Part shown: positions 18,114-25,626 of the stretch, piece after piece | Position numbering within the stretch: position 1 is the first letter of the stretch | Layout of the letters: the number at the start of each line of letters is the position of its first letter | Origin: Paenibacillus artemisiicola | GTDB lineage: Bacteria; Bacillota; Bacilli; Paenibacillales; Paenibacillaceae | Direction of reading: 5' to 3' | Assembly: GCF_017652985.1 (NCBI RefSeq) | Contig: NZ_JAGGDJ010000003.1 | Span: forward strand, 124,001 to 188,000 | DNA length: 64,000 nt | Position numbers and translations under genes: made by a program | The notes under the pieces: generated by a model | What the model was told of the DNA's origin: nothing | Database searches by the model: none | Seen by the model: the letters and a program-made list of their open reading frames with translations, nothing else

Positions 18114-19988
18114 TCAGCTGTATTTGCGGGCGATTTGGGCAAGCCGCCGCTCGACCTGCTGCGGGAACTGCTGCAGCGACGCGGTGGTCGATTGGCGCGC
18201 GGCCAGCAGCGCGCGGTCGACGTCGATTTGGCCATAGCCGAAGTATTTGTCTTTGCCCTTGCTGCCCAAATCCTTCGCGGATTTGCGAATGATGTCCATG
18301 ACCTCGACGTTGGACAGATCCGGATTGATGGAACGGACCAGCCCCGCGAGCGCCGCGACGTGCGGACTGGCCATCGACGTGCCGGACAGGGCGGCGTATT
18401 GGCTGCCCGGATAGGTGCTCGCGATCGTCATGCCCGGCGCCGCGACGTCGACGTAGTCGCCGTAGTTGGAGAACGGCGAGCGCGTGCCGTCGGCGTTGGT
18501 GGACGCGACCGCGAGCACTTCCGGATAAGCCGCCGGATAGCCGGGCCGTTCGGTGTTGTCGTTGCCGCTCGCGGCGACGAGCACGACGTCCCGGTCATAG
18601 GCGTATTTGATCGCGTCGTGAAGGAACTGCGCTTCGGCATAGTTGCCGAGGCTCATGTTGATGACCTTGATGCCGTGGTCGGTTGCCCATATGATGCCCT
18701 CGGCGACAGAATAGGTCGAGCCGGCGCCGCTCGCGTCGAGCACCTTGACCGGCACGATCTTGTTGAACCAGGTCAGTCCCGCGACGCCTTCGCCGTTATT
18801 GACGGAGGCGGCGATAATGCCGGATACGTGCGTACCGTGGCCGACGTCGTCGTCCGGCGGCGCGGTCTGGTCGACCAGATTGGTGCCTTCGTCGATTTTG
18901 CCGATCAGGTCGGGATGATCGGCCTGAACGCCCGTGTCCAGCACGCCGATCCGCACTTGATCGTTGCCTTTGGATACCGTCCAGCCTTTCTCCGTCTCGA
19001 TGACCGGCAAATTCCATTGGTACTGGGCGTACAAGGCGTCGTTCGGCACGATCGACGCGCCGTTGTCGGCATTCGCGCCGACGGACGGCACGTCGTTGGT
19101 CATGTACAGGTAATGGGGCTCGACGTAAGCGACATGCCAACTGCGCTTGAAATACCGCATCATGTCGTCGGCTTTCATGACGCGGGAACGGAAGACGTAC
19201 GTGTAGCCCAGCTTTTTCACCGAAACGGCGGAGATGTCATGCTGAATCCGGGCCATCTCGTCGCCGGTCGGCTGCTGCCGGAAACGGACCACGACTTCAT
19301 TGATGTGGTAATGGCTCGCGTTCCCGTTGTCTTCGCCGCTGTCGACCGTGATGTCCGTCGTGGAGTTCGGCTTCACCGATTCAATCTTATACTTGCCCTC
19401 GGCCGGGTAAGGGACGAGGCGCAGGTTCCGCCGCTGATGGCCTTCGACCTTCATGACGATATCCTGCAGCAGCACCCCGACGATGCCGTCCCCGCGATGC
19501 TTCCGGTCGGCTTCGCCGATCACCATGTACCGGTGCCCGTTCGCTTGGAGCGGCGAGGATGCGTAATCCTGGCCGGCCATGACGCGTTTCTTCGCTTGGC
19601 CGACCAGGCCGCCCAGCTGCGCGGAGGACGGTTGGGCGCCCAGCGCGACGCTGCCGCCCTGGTGATGCCACCAGACGTAGACCATCTGCTTGTGCATCTT
19701 CATCATATGCGCCAAGTGCTGCTTGTTCATCGGCATGGACGCTTCGTGCTTGATCAATTTCTGGAAATTGCGGGCGCATTCCGTCGTGCACAGCAGCGCG
19801 GTCGCGTCCATGTCCGACTTGACGGTCGCCAGCTTCATCTGGCGTTCCTTGTGCGCGGACAGCGTGCTGACCCCGGCCTTGTTCGACGGCGCCTTTACCG
19901 GTCCTCCGCCGAACCACGGCGTCAGCGGGATGAGGAACGCCAGCGCGGCAAGCACGGCGAACCAGCCGATCCATTTACGTCGAGTCAT
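18114..19988 (-). CDS. Secreted S8 family serine protease (subtilase) with an unusual N-terminal domain
   Basis: Exported peptidase, 624 residues. Residues 1-27 form a signal peptide or anchor (two Arg, Lys, then a hydrophobic run). Residues about 45-200 are a domain I do not recognise, with a Cys pair in CTTEC (67-71) and a His/Met-rich helix near 90-110. Residues 225-295 look like an inhibitor I9-type propeptide. The catalytic domain spans about 320-610: Asp351 (VLDTGVQADHPD), His384 (GHGTHVSG), oxyanion Asn476 (AASGND) and Ser538 (SGTSMASPH). All catalytic residues are present. GGAGGA precedes the ATG. It is transcribed toward rnpB and is monocistronic. Confidence 0.93.
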   Translation of the reverse strand: MTRRKWIGWFAVLAALAFLIPLTPWFGGGPVKAPSNKAGVSTLSAHKERQMKLATVKSDMDATALLCTTECARNFQKLIKHEASMPMNKQHLAHMMKMHKQMVYVWWHHQGGSVALGAQPSSAQLGGLVGQAKKRVMAGQDYASSPLQANGHRYMVIGEADRKHRGDGIVGVLLQDIVMKVEGHQRRNLRLVPYPAEGKYKIESVKPNSTTDITVDSGEDNGNASHYHINEVVVRFRQQPTGDEMARIQHDISAVSVKKLGYTYVFRSRVMKADDMMRYFKRSWHVAYVEPHYLYMTNDVPSVGANADNGASIVPNDALYAQYQWNLPVIETEKGWTVSKGNDQVRIGVLDTGVQADHPDLIGKIDEGTNLVDQTAPPDDDVGHGTHVSGIIAASVNNGEGVAGLTWFNKIVPVKVLDASGAGSTYSVAEGIIWATDHGIKVINMSLGNYAEAQFLHDAIKYAYDRDVVLVAASGNDNTERPGYPAAYPEVLAVASTNADGTRSPFSNYGDYVDVAAPGMTIASTYPGSQYAALSGTSMASPHVAALAGLVRSINPDLSNVEVMDIIRKSAKDLGSKGKDKYFGYGQIDVDRALLAARQSTTASLQQFPQQVERRLAQIARKYS

Positions 19989-20184
19989 ATCGTCTTATCC
20001 TCCCTGATCGGCGCCGCCTCGGGAAAGCCGCGGCCCTGTCGTCAACTTGTCCTTAGGGTAGCGTGCGCCGGAGCAAAATATACGGCCGGCCGGTCCAAAC
20101 GGCAGTACCATCTGTTTCAATTTTGTGGTACGATGTTGATGATTTAAGTATTGTTTGCAGATAATGAAAGGGGATCTACCTATC

Positions 20185-20685
20185 ATGCCTTCGACTAACG
20201 TAAAAGCGATTAGCGAATCGACCCGGGACAAATTGAAAATGGCCATCAGCCAGCTGGAAGCGTTTCTGAACGAAAACGCCCTGCCCCAACTTCTCGCCGA
20301 AGATCAAGACAGTGAATCGGCGCTTTTTTATAAAGGCTTGCTGTCCGACCTTCGCCACATGCTCGTGTTCTCCGAAGTGGCGTACGAGAAGCTCGGCGTG
20401 GCGCTGAGAAGGCCGAATTTCGATACGGATTTCGCGGAACGCGCGCTTTACGAAGTCTACCATCAATGCGTCAACGCCTTCTTCTATCCGAAGAACGAGT
20501 GCTATTCCGAAGACGGCCGCTACGCGTACACGGGACAAGACGCCATCCGCTTTCGGAAGAAGCCGGTCCGCGCGGGACGCGACATCGTCCTGTCCGTATC
20601 CAAAATCTTCGAGGAGCTGCGCGACGACCTGTCGTATTACGAAAGTGATTACATGACGCAGCGGCGCATGCAAGGTCAAAAATAA
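20185..20685 (+). CDS. ypuI: YpuI family protein (DUF3907)
   Basis: A 166-residue soluble protein matching the YpuI/DUF3907 family of Bacilli in length and layout; function unknown. Conserved-looking parts are the helical N-terminus (KLKMAISQLEAFLNE), ALYEVYHQCVNAFFYPKNE, and the C-terminal SKIFEELRDDLSYYESDY. The ATG at 20185 follows AAAGGGGA (20167-20174) with good spacing; an upstream ATG at 20164 would contain that site inside the coding region. It is divergent from the subtilase gene and is followed 13 bases later by a perfect stem-loop. Confidence 0.8.
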   Translation: MPSTNVKAISESTRDKLKMAISQLEAFLNENALPQLLAEDQDSESALFYKGLLSDLRHMLVFSEVAYEKLGVALRRPNFDTDFAERALYEVYHQCVNAFFYPKNECYSEDGRYAYTGQDAIRFRKKPVRAGRDIVLSVSKIFEELRDDLSYYESDYMTQRRMQGQK

Positions 20686-20697
20686 GGCAGACATAAC

Positions 20698-20738
20698 TCA
20701 CCCCCGGTACGGGCAACTTGATACCGGGGGTGATTTTT
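20698..20738 (+). terminator. Perfect stem-loop ending ypuI and covering the next gene's ribosome site
   Basis: TCACCCCCGGTA (20698-20709) pairs perfectly over 12 bp with TACCGGGGGTGA (20722-20733), loop of 12, then TTTTT (20734-20738). It has the form of an intrinsic terminator. Its 3' arm GGGGGTGA is also the Shine-Dalgarno sequence of the gene that starts at 20739, so it could act on translation as well. Confidence 0.8.
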
Positions 20739-20951
20739 ATGCCGAATGGCGTTAGCTGCAGCGTCGCGAACTGTTCCTTCTGGGAAGAAGGCAACAAGTG
20801 CGCCGCCGCCAATATCCAGGTCGATATCGACCGCCATGCCGAAGTCGAATTCGAATCCGAATTCGCCGGAGAAGGATTTGGCCACGACCACCAGGACAAG
20901 GCGATGAACAGTGCGTCCACATGCTGCCATACCTTTAAACCGAAGGAGTGA
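20739..20951 (+). CDS. Cys-rich DUF1540 protein
   Basis: A 70-residue protein with the DUF1540 pattern: CSVANC near the N-terminus, a further NKC, then STCCHTF at the C-terminus. This suggests a small metal-binding domain. The middle is acidic and His-containing (EFAGEGFGHDHQD). The function is unknown. Start ATG 20739, five bases after GGGGGTGA, which is also the 3' arm of a perfect hairpin. It precedes the next gene by six bases and shares its transcript. Confidence 0.85.
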   Translation: MPNGVSCSVANCSFWEEGNKCAAANIQVDIDRHAEVEFESEFAGEGFGHDHQDKAMNSASTCCHTFKPKE

Positions 20952-20957
20952 AGCGAA

Positions 20958-21368
20958 ATGGAACGCGAATCCGAGCATCGTTTCGAGCACAGCCCGCATG
21001 ACGATTCGGCAACGAATCCGCTTTACCATCCCGACATGAAAGCCTACAACGAAGAATCGGCGGCGGAAATCGCCGTGCCGCAGCGTTCCATGCCCGACTA
21101 TTATCCGGACCGCGGCGTCACCAAGCGAACGAACGACGTCGTGCGCGAAACGAAATCGGCGGGCGTGGCGACCGGATGGGCGGCGCTGATCCTGGCGGTC
21201 ATGTCCTGGATCGTCTGGCCGATCGTGCTGGGGGCGACCGCGGTCGTCGTCGGCTTCATCGCGTACTGGCAGGGCGCGCGCGGACTCGGCGTAACGTCCA
21301 TTACGCTCGGTTTCATCGCCGTGCTGGCTTACTTGGTCCTCGTACCTCTTTATTATGCGATATCCTGA
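20958..21368 (+). CDS. Small membrane protein with DUF4190-like C-terminus
   Basis: A 136-residue protein. The first 75 residues are charged and probably cytoplasmic, with DYYPDRGVTKRTNDVVRETK. Two hydrophobic helices follow (about 74-98 and 108-132) with the Gly-rich turn AYWQGARGLGVTSITLGFIA between them, as in DUF4190 proteins. The function is unknown. AAGGAG (20943-20948) precedes the ATG. It is probably cotranscribed with the DUF1540 gene and ends at a terminator. Confidence 0.8.
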   Translation: MERESEHRFEHSPHDDSATNPLYHPDMKAYNEESAAEIAVPQRSMPDYYPDRGVTKRTNDVVRETKSAGVATGWAALILAVMSWIVWPIVLGATAVVVGFIAYWQGARGLGVTSITLGFIAVLAYLVLVPLYYAIS

Positions 21369-21374
21369 ACGAAT

Positions 21375-21406
21375 CGGCGGAGAGCATGTCTCTTCGCCGG
21401 TTTTTT
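21375..21406 (+). terminator. Rho-independent terminator
   Basis: CGGCGgAGAG (21375-21384) pairs with CTCTtCGCCG (21390-21399), a G-G mismatch region aside, followed by a T run (21401-21406). Confidence 0.85.
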
Positions 21407-21483
21407 ACATAAGCGGGCGGCGTCGCCCGGGATACGGCGCGCGCTCGCAGGCGAAATGACTCAGGCTTGGGTCCAATGGCTCA

Positions 21484-21513
21484 TTGGTGAATCGGGGCGA
21501 AAGGATGTAAAAT
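21484..21513 (+). promoter_or_regulatory. Probable promoter of the lytic transglycosylase gene
   Basis: TTGGTG (21484-21489), 18-base spacer, TAAAAT (21508-21513). It lies 52 bases before the start codon, in the only gap that could serve this gene. Confidence 0.55.
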
Positions 21514-21565
21514 GATGTTAATCCTTGTCGAAACCAAGCCTTAACCCGTGGAGGTCTATCCCGAA

Positions 21566-22267
21566 ATGAGCATCGATCCGCGTATTATGAGTTCCCTCCT
21601 TCAGCTTCAATTCATGCCAAACCTCGATCTGAACGGTAACGAAAACGTCATGTCCGCGTCGGCGGGCACGGACGGTTCGTCGCTGTTCGATACGCTGCTG
21701 CAGCAATATATGGCCGGCGGTTCCGGCAGCGACCGGGCGGGCGCGGACGGACTCCCTTCGATAGCCGACCCATCGGCGCTCGGCGGATTGAGCGCGCTGA
21801 TGCCGATGCTCGGCGGATCGGGCGAGCCGGCCACGGAGGACGCTGGCGCGGCGGGCGATTACGAGCCGCTGATTCAGATGGCCGCGGCCAAGTACGGCAT
21901 CGACCCGTCGCTGATCAAAGCCGTCATTCAGACGGAATCCTCCTACAATCCTAGCGCGGAGTCCGGCGCGGGCGCCAAAGGGCTGATGCAGCTGATGGAC
22001 GGTACCGCGAGGAGCCTCGGCGTGACGAATGCGTTCGATCCTGCCCAAAACATCGAAGGCGGGACGAAATTTCTCGCTTATTTGATGAAGAAATACGACG
22101 GCAACGACCAAGCGGCGCTGGCGGCGTACAACGCGGGGCCGGGCCGGGTGGACCGCGCGGGCATTCAGACGAACGCCGACTTTCAGGCGCTGATGGAACG
22201 GCTGCCCGAAGAAACGCGGAATTACGTCACGAAAGTGCTGAACGCCCGGACGAACGATATCGGTTGA
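21566..22267 (+). CDS. Lytic transglycosylase, SLT domain
   Basis: Peptidoglycan-cleaving enzyme (GH23-like), 233 residues. A low-complexity Gly/Ser/Asp/Ala linker covers about residues 30-95. The SLT domain follows: YEPLIQMAAAKYGIDPSLIK, AVIQTESSYNPSAES with the catalytic Glu, GAKGLMQLMDGTARSLGV, and LAAYNAGPGRVD. No signal peptide is visible, as in several Bacillus and Paenibacillus homologs that depend on other export routes. The ATG at 21566 was preferred over the GTG at 21548 because GGAGGT lies at 21550-21555. The gene stands alone between a terminator and a stable hairpin. Confidence 0.9.
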   Translation: MSIDPRIMSSLLQLQFMPNLDLNGNENVMSASAGTDGSSLFDTLLQQYMAGGSGSDRAGADGLPSIADPSALGGLSALMPMLGGSGEPATEDAGAAGDYEPLIQMAAAKYGIDPSLIKAVIQTESSYNPSAESGAGAKGLMQLMDGTARSLGVTNAFDPAQNIEGGTKFLAYLMKKYDGNDQAALAAYNAGPGRVDRAGIQTNADFQALMERLPEETRNYVTKVLNARTNDIG

Positions 22268-22310
22268 ACCTAATCGGGATCCCGCAGCGTGCATCGAGAT
22301 CCGCCCCCTT

Positions 22311-22343
22311 AGGCCGAAGCGGCAATTCCTGCCGCTTCGGCCT
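22311..22343. terminator. Strong palindrome after the transglycosylase gene
   Basis: Perfect 14-bp stem (22311-22324 with 22330-22343) around ATTCC. There is no T run after it, so it may be a weak or factor-assisted terminator. Confidence 0.55.
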
Positions 22344-22350
22344 TCGGTCG

Positions 22351-22380
22351 TTGATCTTTGCCGCCGCGATGCGATACTAT
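22351..22380 (+). promoter_or_regulatory. Sigma-A promoter for the cysteine desulfurase-thiI pair
   Basis: TTGATC (22351-22356), 18-base spacer, TACTAT (22375-22380), 40 bases before the start codon. Confidence 0.65.
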
Positions 22381-22420
22381 AAGGAAATGCACATCAGCGA
22401 ACGCGAAAGGACGAGGCAGC

Positions 22421-23590
22421 ATGCATTATTTCGATCATTGCGCATCGACGCCTCCGCTGGAGGACGTCATCCGGACGATGGCCGAAGTCATGGCCAAACA
22501 TTACGCGAACCCGTCCTCGCTTCATCGCGGAGGCCAGGAAGCGAAGCATATCTTGGAGCGGGCCCGCGCCGTCGTCGCAAGCCTCTTCCCGGGAACGGCC
22601 GCGGAAGAATGGCTGTTCACCTCGGGCGGCACGGAAAGCAATAACATGGCCATCCTCGGGGCGGCGCGCAGCCTCGCGAAGAAAGGCAAGCATCTCGTGA
22701 CGACCGCCATCGAGCATCCGTCCGTTTACGATACGGTCCGCGGCCTGGAACGCGAAGGATGGACGGCCTCGTACGTGCCCGCCGACGAGACGGGCATCGT
22801 GTCCGCCGAAGCGGTCGAGGCGGCGCTGACGGACGAGACGGCGCTCGTCAGCGTCATGCACGTCAATAATGAAGTCGGCTCGATCCAGCCGATCGCGGAG
22901 ATCGGCGCCCGCTTGAAGCGACGCGGGAATATCGCGTTCCACGTAGACGGCGTGCAAAGCGTGGGCAAGGTGCCGGTGGATCTCGCCGGCAGCCGGGTCG
23001 ATCTGTTCTCCGCCGCGGCGCACAAGCTCGGCGGGCCGCGCGGCGTCGGGCTGCTCTACGTCCGGCAGGACCTGCAGCTCGGGCACGTATACGGCGGAGG
23101 CAGCCAGGAGCGGGGGCTGCGTCCCGGCACCGAGAACGTGCCGGCGATCGTCGCGGCGGCGAAGGCTTTCCGGCTCGCCGTCGAGCGTCAGCCGGAGCGG
23201 GCCGCGCGCATGTACGCGCTGCGGGCGAAGCTCTTGGCCGGCATCGCGTCCATCCCGGAGCTGGTGCCGAACGGCAGCCCCGATCTCGGCGCCGGCGGCG
23301 GAGCCGCTCCCAACATCGTGAACTTCTCCTACCCCGGCATGCGGCCGGAGGTGATCGTTCATATGCTCGAGAAGCACGGCATTCTGGCCTCGACCAAGTC
23401 GGCCTGCTCCTCGAAGAGCGACGAGCCGAGCCGGGTGCTGCTGGCGATGGGCCTGTCCCGCGAACGGGCCTCGAGCGGGGTCCGCGTCAGCTTCGGCGAC
23501 GAGCACGGCGACGCCGAAGTGGCGCGGCTGTGCGAGATGCTGGAGAAGGTCGTGCAAAAGCTAAAACCGTTGGAACGCAAAGGGGACTGA
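22421..23590 (+). CDS. Cysteine desulfurase (NifS/IscS class) paired with ThiI
   Basis: PLP enzyme that takes sulfur from cysteine as an enzyme-bound persulfide. The 389-residue protein begins MHYFDHCASTPP and shows FTSGGTESNNMAI, EHPSVYDTV, the VDGVQSVGK region, and the PLP lysine in SAAAHKLGGPRGVGLLY. The active-site cysteine is in STKSACSSKSDEPSRVL. The immediate neighbour thiI (three-base gap) indicates it supplies sulfur for 4-thiouridine at position 8 of tRNA, as NifZ-ThiI does in B. subtilis. AAAGGACGAGG precedes the ATG. Confidence 0.93.
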   Translation: MHYFDHCASTPPLEDVIRTMAEVMAKHYANPSSLHRGGQEAKHILERARAVVASLFPGTAAEEWLFTSGGTESNNMAILGAARSLAKKGKHLVTTAIEHPSVYDTVRGLEREGWTASYVPADETGIVSAEAVEAALTDETALVSVMHVNNEVGSIQPIAEIGARLKRRGNIAFHVDGVQSVGKVPVDLAGSRVDLFSAAAHKLGGPRGVGLLYVRQDLQLGHVYGGGSQERGLRPGTENVPAIVAAAKAFRLAVERQPERAARMYALRAKLLAGIASIPELVPNGSPDLGAGGGAAPNIVNFSYPGMRPEVIVHMLEKHGILASTKSACSSKSDEPSRVLLAMGLSRERASSGVRVSFGDEHGDAEVARLCEMLEKVVQKLKPLERKGD

Positions 23591-23593
23591 CAG

Positions 23594-24814
23594 ATGAATC
23601 CGGATATGATACTGCTGCGCTTCGGCGAATTTACCGTGAAGGGAAGAAACCGCGACCGGTTCGAGAAGCGGGTATGGGAACAGGTAAGGCGGGCGCTCGC
23701 CGATTTTCCGCGCGCGGGGATCCAGAAGGCTTTCGGGCGCCTCTACGTCGCCTTGAACGGCGAGCCCTATGAAGAGATGGCGGTCCGGCTGCGCGACGTT
23801 TTCGGCATCGTATCCTTCAGTCCGGTGCGCAAGACGCCGAACGACCTGGAGGCGATCCGAAGCGCGGCGATAGACGTCATGCGGGGATTGCCGAGACAGC
23901 CGGAGACGTTCAAGGTGTCCGTCCGCCGCGTCGACAAGAGCTTCCCGCACGACTCGCAGGAAATGAACCATCTGGTCGGCGGCCATGTGCTCCGCGAGCT
24001 GCCCGGCCTGAAGGTGAACGTCCGGGAGCCGGAGGTGGAGCTGAAGGTCGAGATCCAGCCCGAAGGGACGTACGTGTTCAGCCGCGTGGAGCAGGCCGCC
24101 GGCGGCTTCCCGTACGGCACGAACGGCAAGGCGCTGCTGTTGCTTTCGGGGGGCATCGACAGCCCGGTCGCCGGGTACTTGGCGATGCGGCAGGGCTTGG
24201 AGCTGGAGGCGGTTCATTTTCACAGTTATCCCTACACCAGCGAGCAGGCCACGGAGAAGGTCATCTCGCTCGTGCGGAAGCTGTCGCACTATACGGGGGC
24301 GCCGATCAAGCTGCATCTCGTCTCGTTCACCGATATTCAAACCGCCATCGCGCAGGGCGGCCACGATTCGCTGATCATTACGCTCATGCGGCGCGCGATG
24401 CTGCGCATCGCCGATCGCCTGGCGGAAGGGCGGGAAGCGCTCGGGGTGGTGACGGGAGACAGCCTCGGCCAGGTCGCGAGCCAGACGCTGAGCAGCATGA
24501 ACGTTATCGGCCGGGCCACGGAGCTGCCTTTGCTGCGCCCGCTCGTGACGATGGACAAGAACGAGATCATCCGGATCGCGCGGAACATCGACACGTACGA
24601 CACGTCGATCTTGCCGTACGAAGACTGCTGCACGCTCTTCGTGCCGAAGAATCCGTCCACCAATCCGAACTTGGGCGTGGTCGAGAAGGCGGAGGCGGGC
24701 CTCGCGGATTTGGATGGCCTGATCGGCAGAGCGGTCGCCTCCGTCGAGACGCTGTCCATTACGCCGGAATTCCGGTCCGCGGCGCAATCCGCCGGCGTGG
24801 ACGATTGGTTTTAA
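23594..24814 (+). CDS. thiI: tRNA 4-thiouridine synthase ThiI
   Basis: Sulfurtransferase that makes s4U8 in tRNA and, in some bacteria, supplies the thiazole sulfur of thiamine. The 406-residue protein has the N-terminal ferredoxin-like and THUMP domains (about residues 1-165; LRFGEFTVKGRNRDRFEKR, RVDKSFPHDS) and the PP-loop LLLSGGIDSPVAGY. SLGQVASQTLSSM and YEDCCTLFVPKNPSTNP follow. It ends at about the length of the Gram-positive form, without the C-terminal rhodanese domain of the E. coli enzyme. It is cotranscribed with the desulfurase. Confidence 0.95.
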   Translation: MNPDMILLRFGEFTVKGRNRDRFEKRVWEQVRRALADFPRAGIQKAFGRLYVALNGEPYEEMAVRLRDVFGIVSFSPVRKTPNDLEAIRSAAIDVMRGLPRQPETFKVSVRRVDKSFPHDSQEMNHLVGGHVLRELPGLKVNVREPEVELKVEIQPEGTYVFSRVEQAAGGFPYGTNGKALLLLSGGIDSPVAGYLAMRQGLELEAVHFHSYPYTSEQATEKVISLVRKLSHYTGAPIKLHLVSFTDIQTAIAQGGHDSLIITLMRRAMLRIADRLAEGREALGVVTGDSLGQVASQTLSSMNVIGRATELPLLRPLVTMDKNEIIRIARNIDTYDTSILPYEDCCTLFVPKNPSTNPNLGVVEKAEAGLADLDGLIGRAVASVETLSITPEFRSAAQSAGVDDWF

Positions 24815-24845
24815 CGAAGGCGAACCTTGCGGTATACGGTAAACG

Positions 24846-24893
24846 AGAGCTAGTCGGCCTTGTCCCCGGGATGAGGCGCGATTGGCTCTTTTT
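24846..24893 (+). terminator. Terminator after thiI
   Basis: AGAGC-t-AGTCG (24846-24856) pairs with CGATTGGCTCT (24879-24889), imperfect in the upper part, followed by five T residues. Confidence 0.6.
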
Positions 24894-24930
24894 GCTTGGC
24901 TTTCACGGCCGCGAGGCAGCAAAAATAAGG

Positions 24931-24959
24931 TTGACAGAAGGAGCATGGCGAGGTATATT
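24931..24959 (+). promoter_or_regulatory. Strong promoter of the TetR-MFS operon
   Basis: Consensus TTGACA (24931-24936), exact 17-base spacer, TATATT (24954-24959). It is among the best sigma-A matches in the window. Three AT-rich repeats start eight bases after the -10 box. Confidence 0.9.
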
Positions 24960-24966
24960 AAACACT

Positions 24967-24998
24967 GTTTTAAATGATGTTTTAAACAACGTTTAAAC
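24967..24998 (+). promoter_or_regulatory. Putative TetR operator, three 12-bp-spaced repeats
   Basis: GTTTTAAA at 24967, GTTTTAAAC at 24979 and GTTTAAAC at 24991: three copies with an exact 12-base period. Each is centred on the palindrome TTTAAA. They cover the expected transcription start of the TetR-MFS operon, the typical position of an autoregulatory operator. Binding is inferred. Confidence 0.65.
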
Positions 24999-25019
24999 CT
25001 GACCGGAGGGATTCCCGCG

Positions 25020-25607
25020 ACGAAAGAGAACATATTGGCCGCCACGTTGGAGTTGATCAAAGCAGAAGGCATCGAAGGCGTGACGATCCGCAAAATCGCC
25101 GCCGCGGCGGGGGCGAACGTCGCGCTCGTCAATTATTATTTCGGCTCGAAAGAGAAGCTGATCAGCGAGACGCTGAAAGTCCAGCTCACCTCGTTCCAAG
25201 CGGCCTTCGCCGTGTTCGACGAGACGGAGCTTCCGGCGCTCGTGCGCTTGAAGCGGTTCCTGCTGTCGTACACGTCCTCGCTGGAGGAGCATCCCGAGCT
25301 GATCAAACGGCTGCTCGTGCAAGAGCAGTGGTTCGAATCGCAGGCGGAATACGCCGAATTTCTAAAGAATCAAGGCCTGGATAAGCTGCTTTCCGCGTTG
25401 ACGGAAATCATCGGCCCGGCCAGCAGGGACAAGCTGCTCCTGATGACGCAGCAAATGTTCGCCGCGATTTTGTCGCCCGTCATCAAGGCCAGCTTGGCGA
25501 ACAAGCACGATTCCATGCAGGACGGCTCCCTGCACACCTCCGCCACGATCGAGGAGCAGATCGATTTGTTCCTGGATCATTATTTTTATCAATACAGGGC
25601 TCATTGA
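25020..25607 (+). CDS. TetR/AcrR family transcriptional regulator, start codon unclear
   Basis: Ligand-responsive repressor of about 195 residues. The N-terminal HTH is clear: TKENILAATLELIKAEGIEG, then VTIRKIAAAAGANVALVNYYFGSKEKLI in two recognisable halves. The C-terminal ligand and dimer domain is variable, as usual. No ATG, GTG or TTG lies where the family begins. GGAGGG (25005-25010) is followed nine bases later by ACG (25020), exactly where ATG is expected. The first usual start is TTG at 25035, which would remove part of helix 1. An ACG start, an ATT start at 25011, a mutated start or a sequencing error are all possible. It is cotranscribed with the efflux gene 19 bases downstream, which it probably represses. 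Confidence 0.82.
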   Translation, partial: TKENILAATLELIKAEGIEGVTIRKIAAAAGANVALVNYYFGSKEKLISETLKVQLTSFQAAFAVFDETELPALVRLKRFLLSYTSSLEEHPELIKRLLVQEQWFESQAEYAEFLKNQGLDKLLSALTEIIGPASRDKLLLMTQQMFAAILSPVIKASLANKHDSMQDGSLHTSATIEEQIDLFLDHYFYQYRAH

Positions 25608-25626
25608 GCAGAAAGCAGAGGCATTC

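Noticed and set aside
18060-20147. Open frame of 695 codons on the plus strand
   Set aside because: It is the antisense shadow of the subtilase gene; it lacks a recognisable domain and a ribosome site and runs through the rnpB terminator.
20155-20184. Upstream start codons for ypuI
   Set aside because: The ribosome site AAAGGGGA would lie inside the coding region; the ATG at 20185 has the right spacing.
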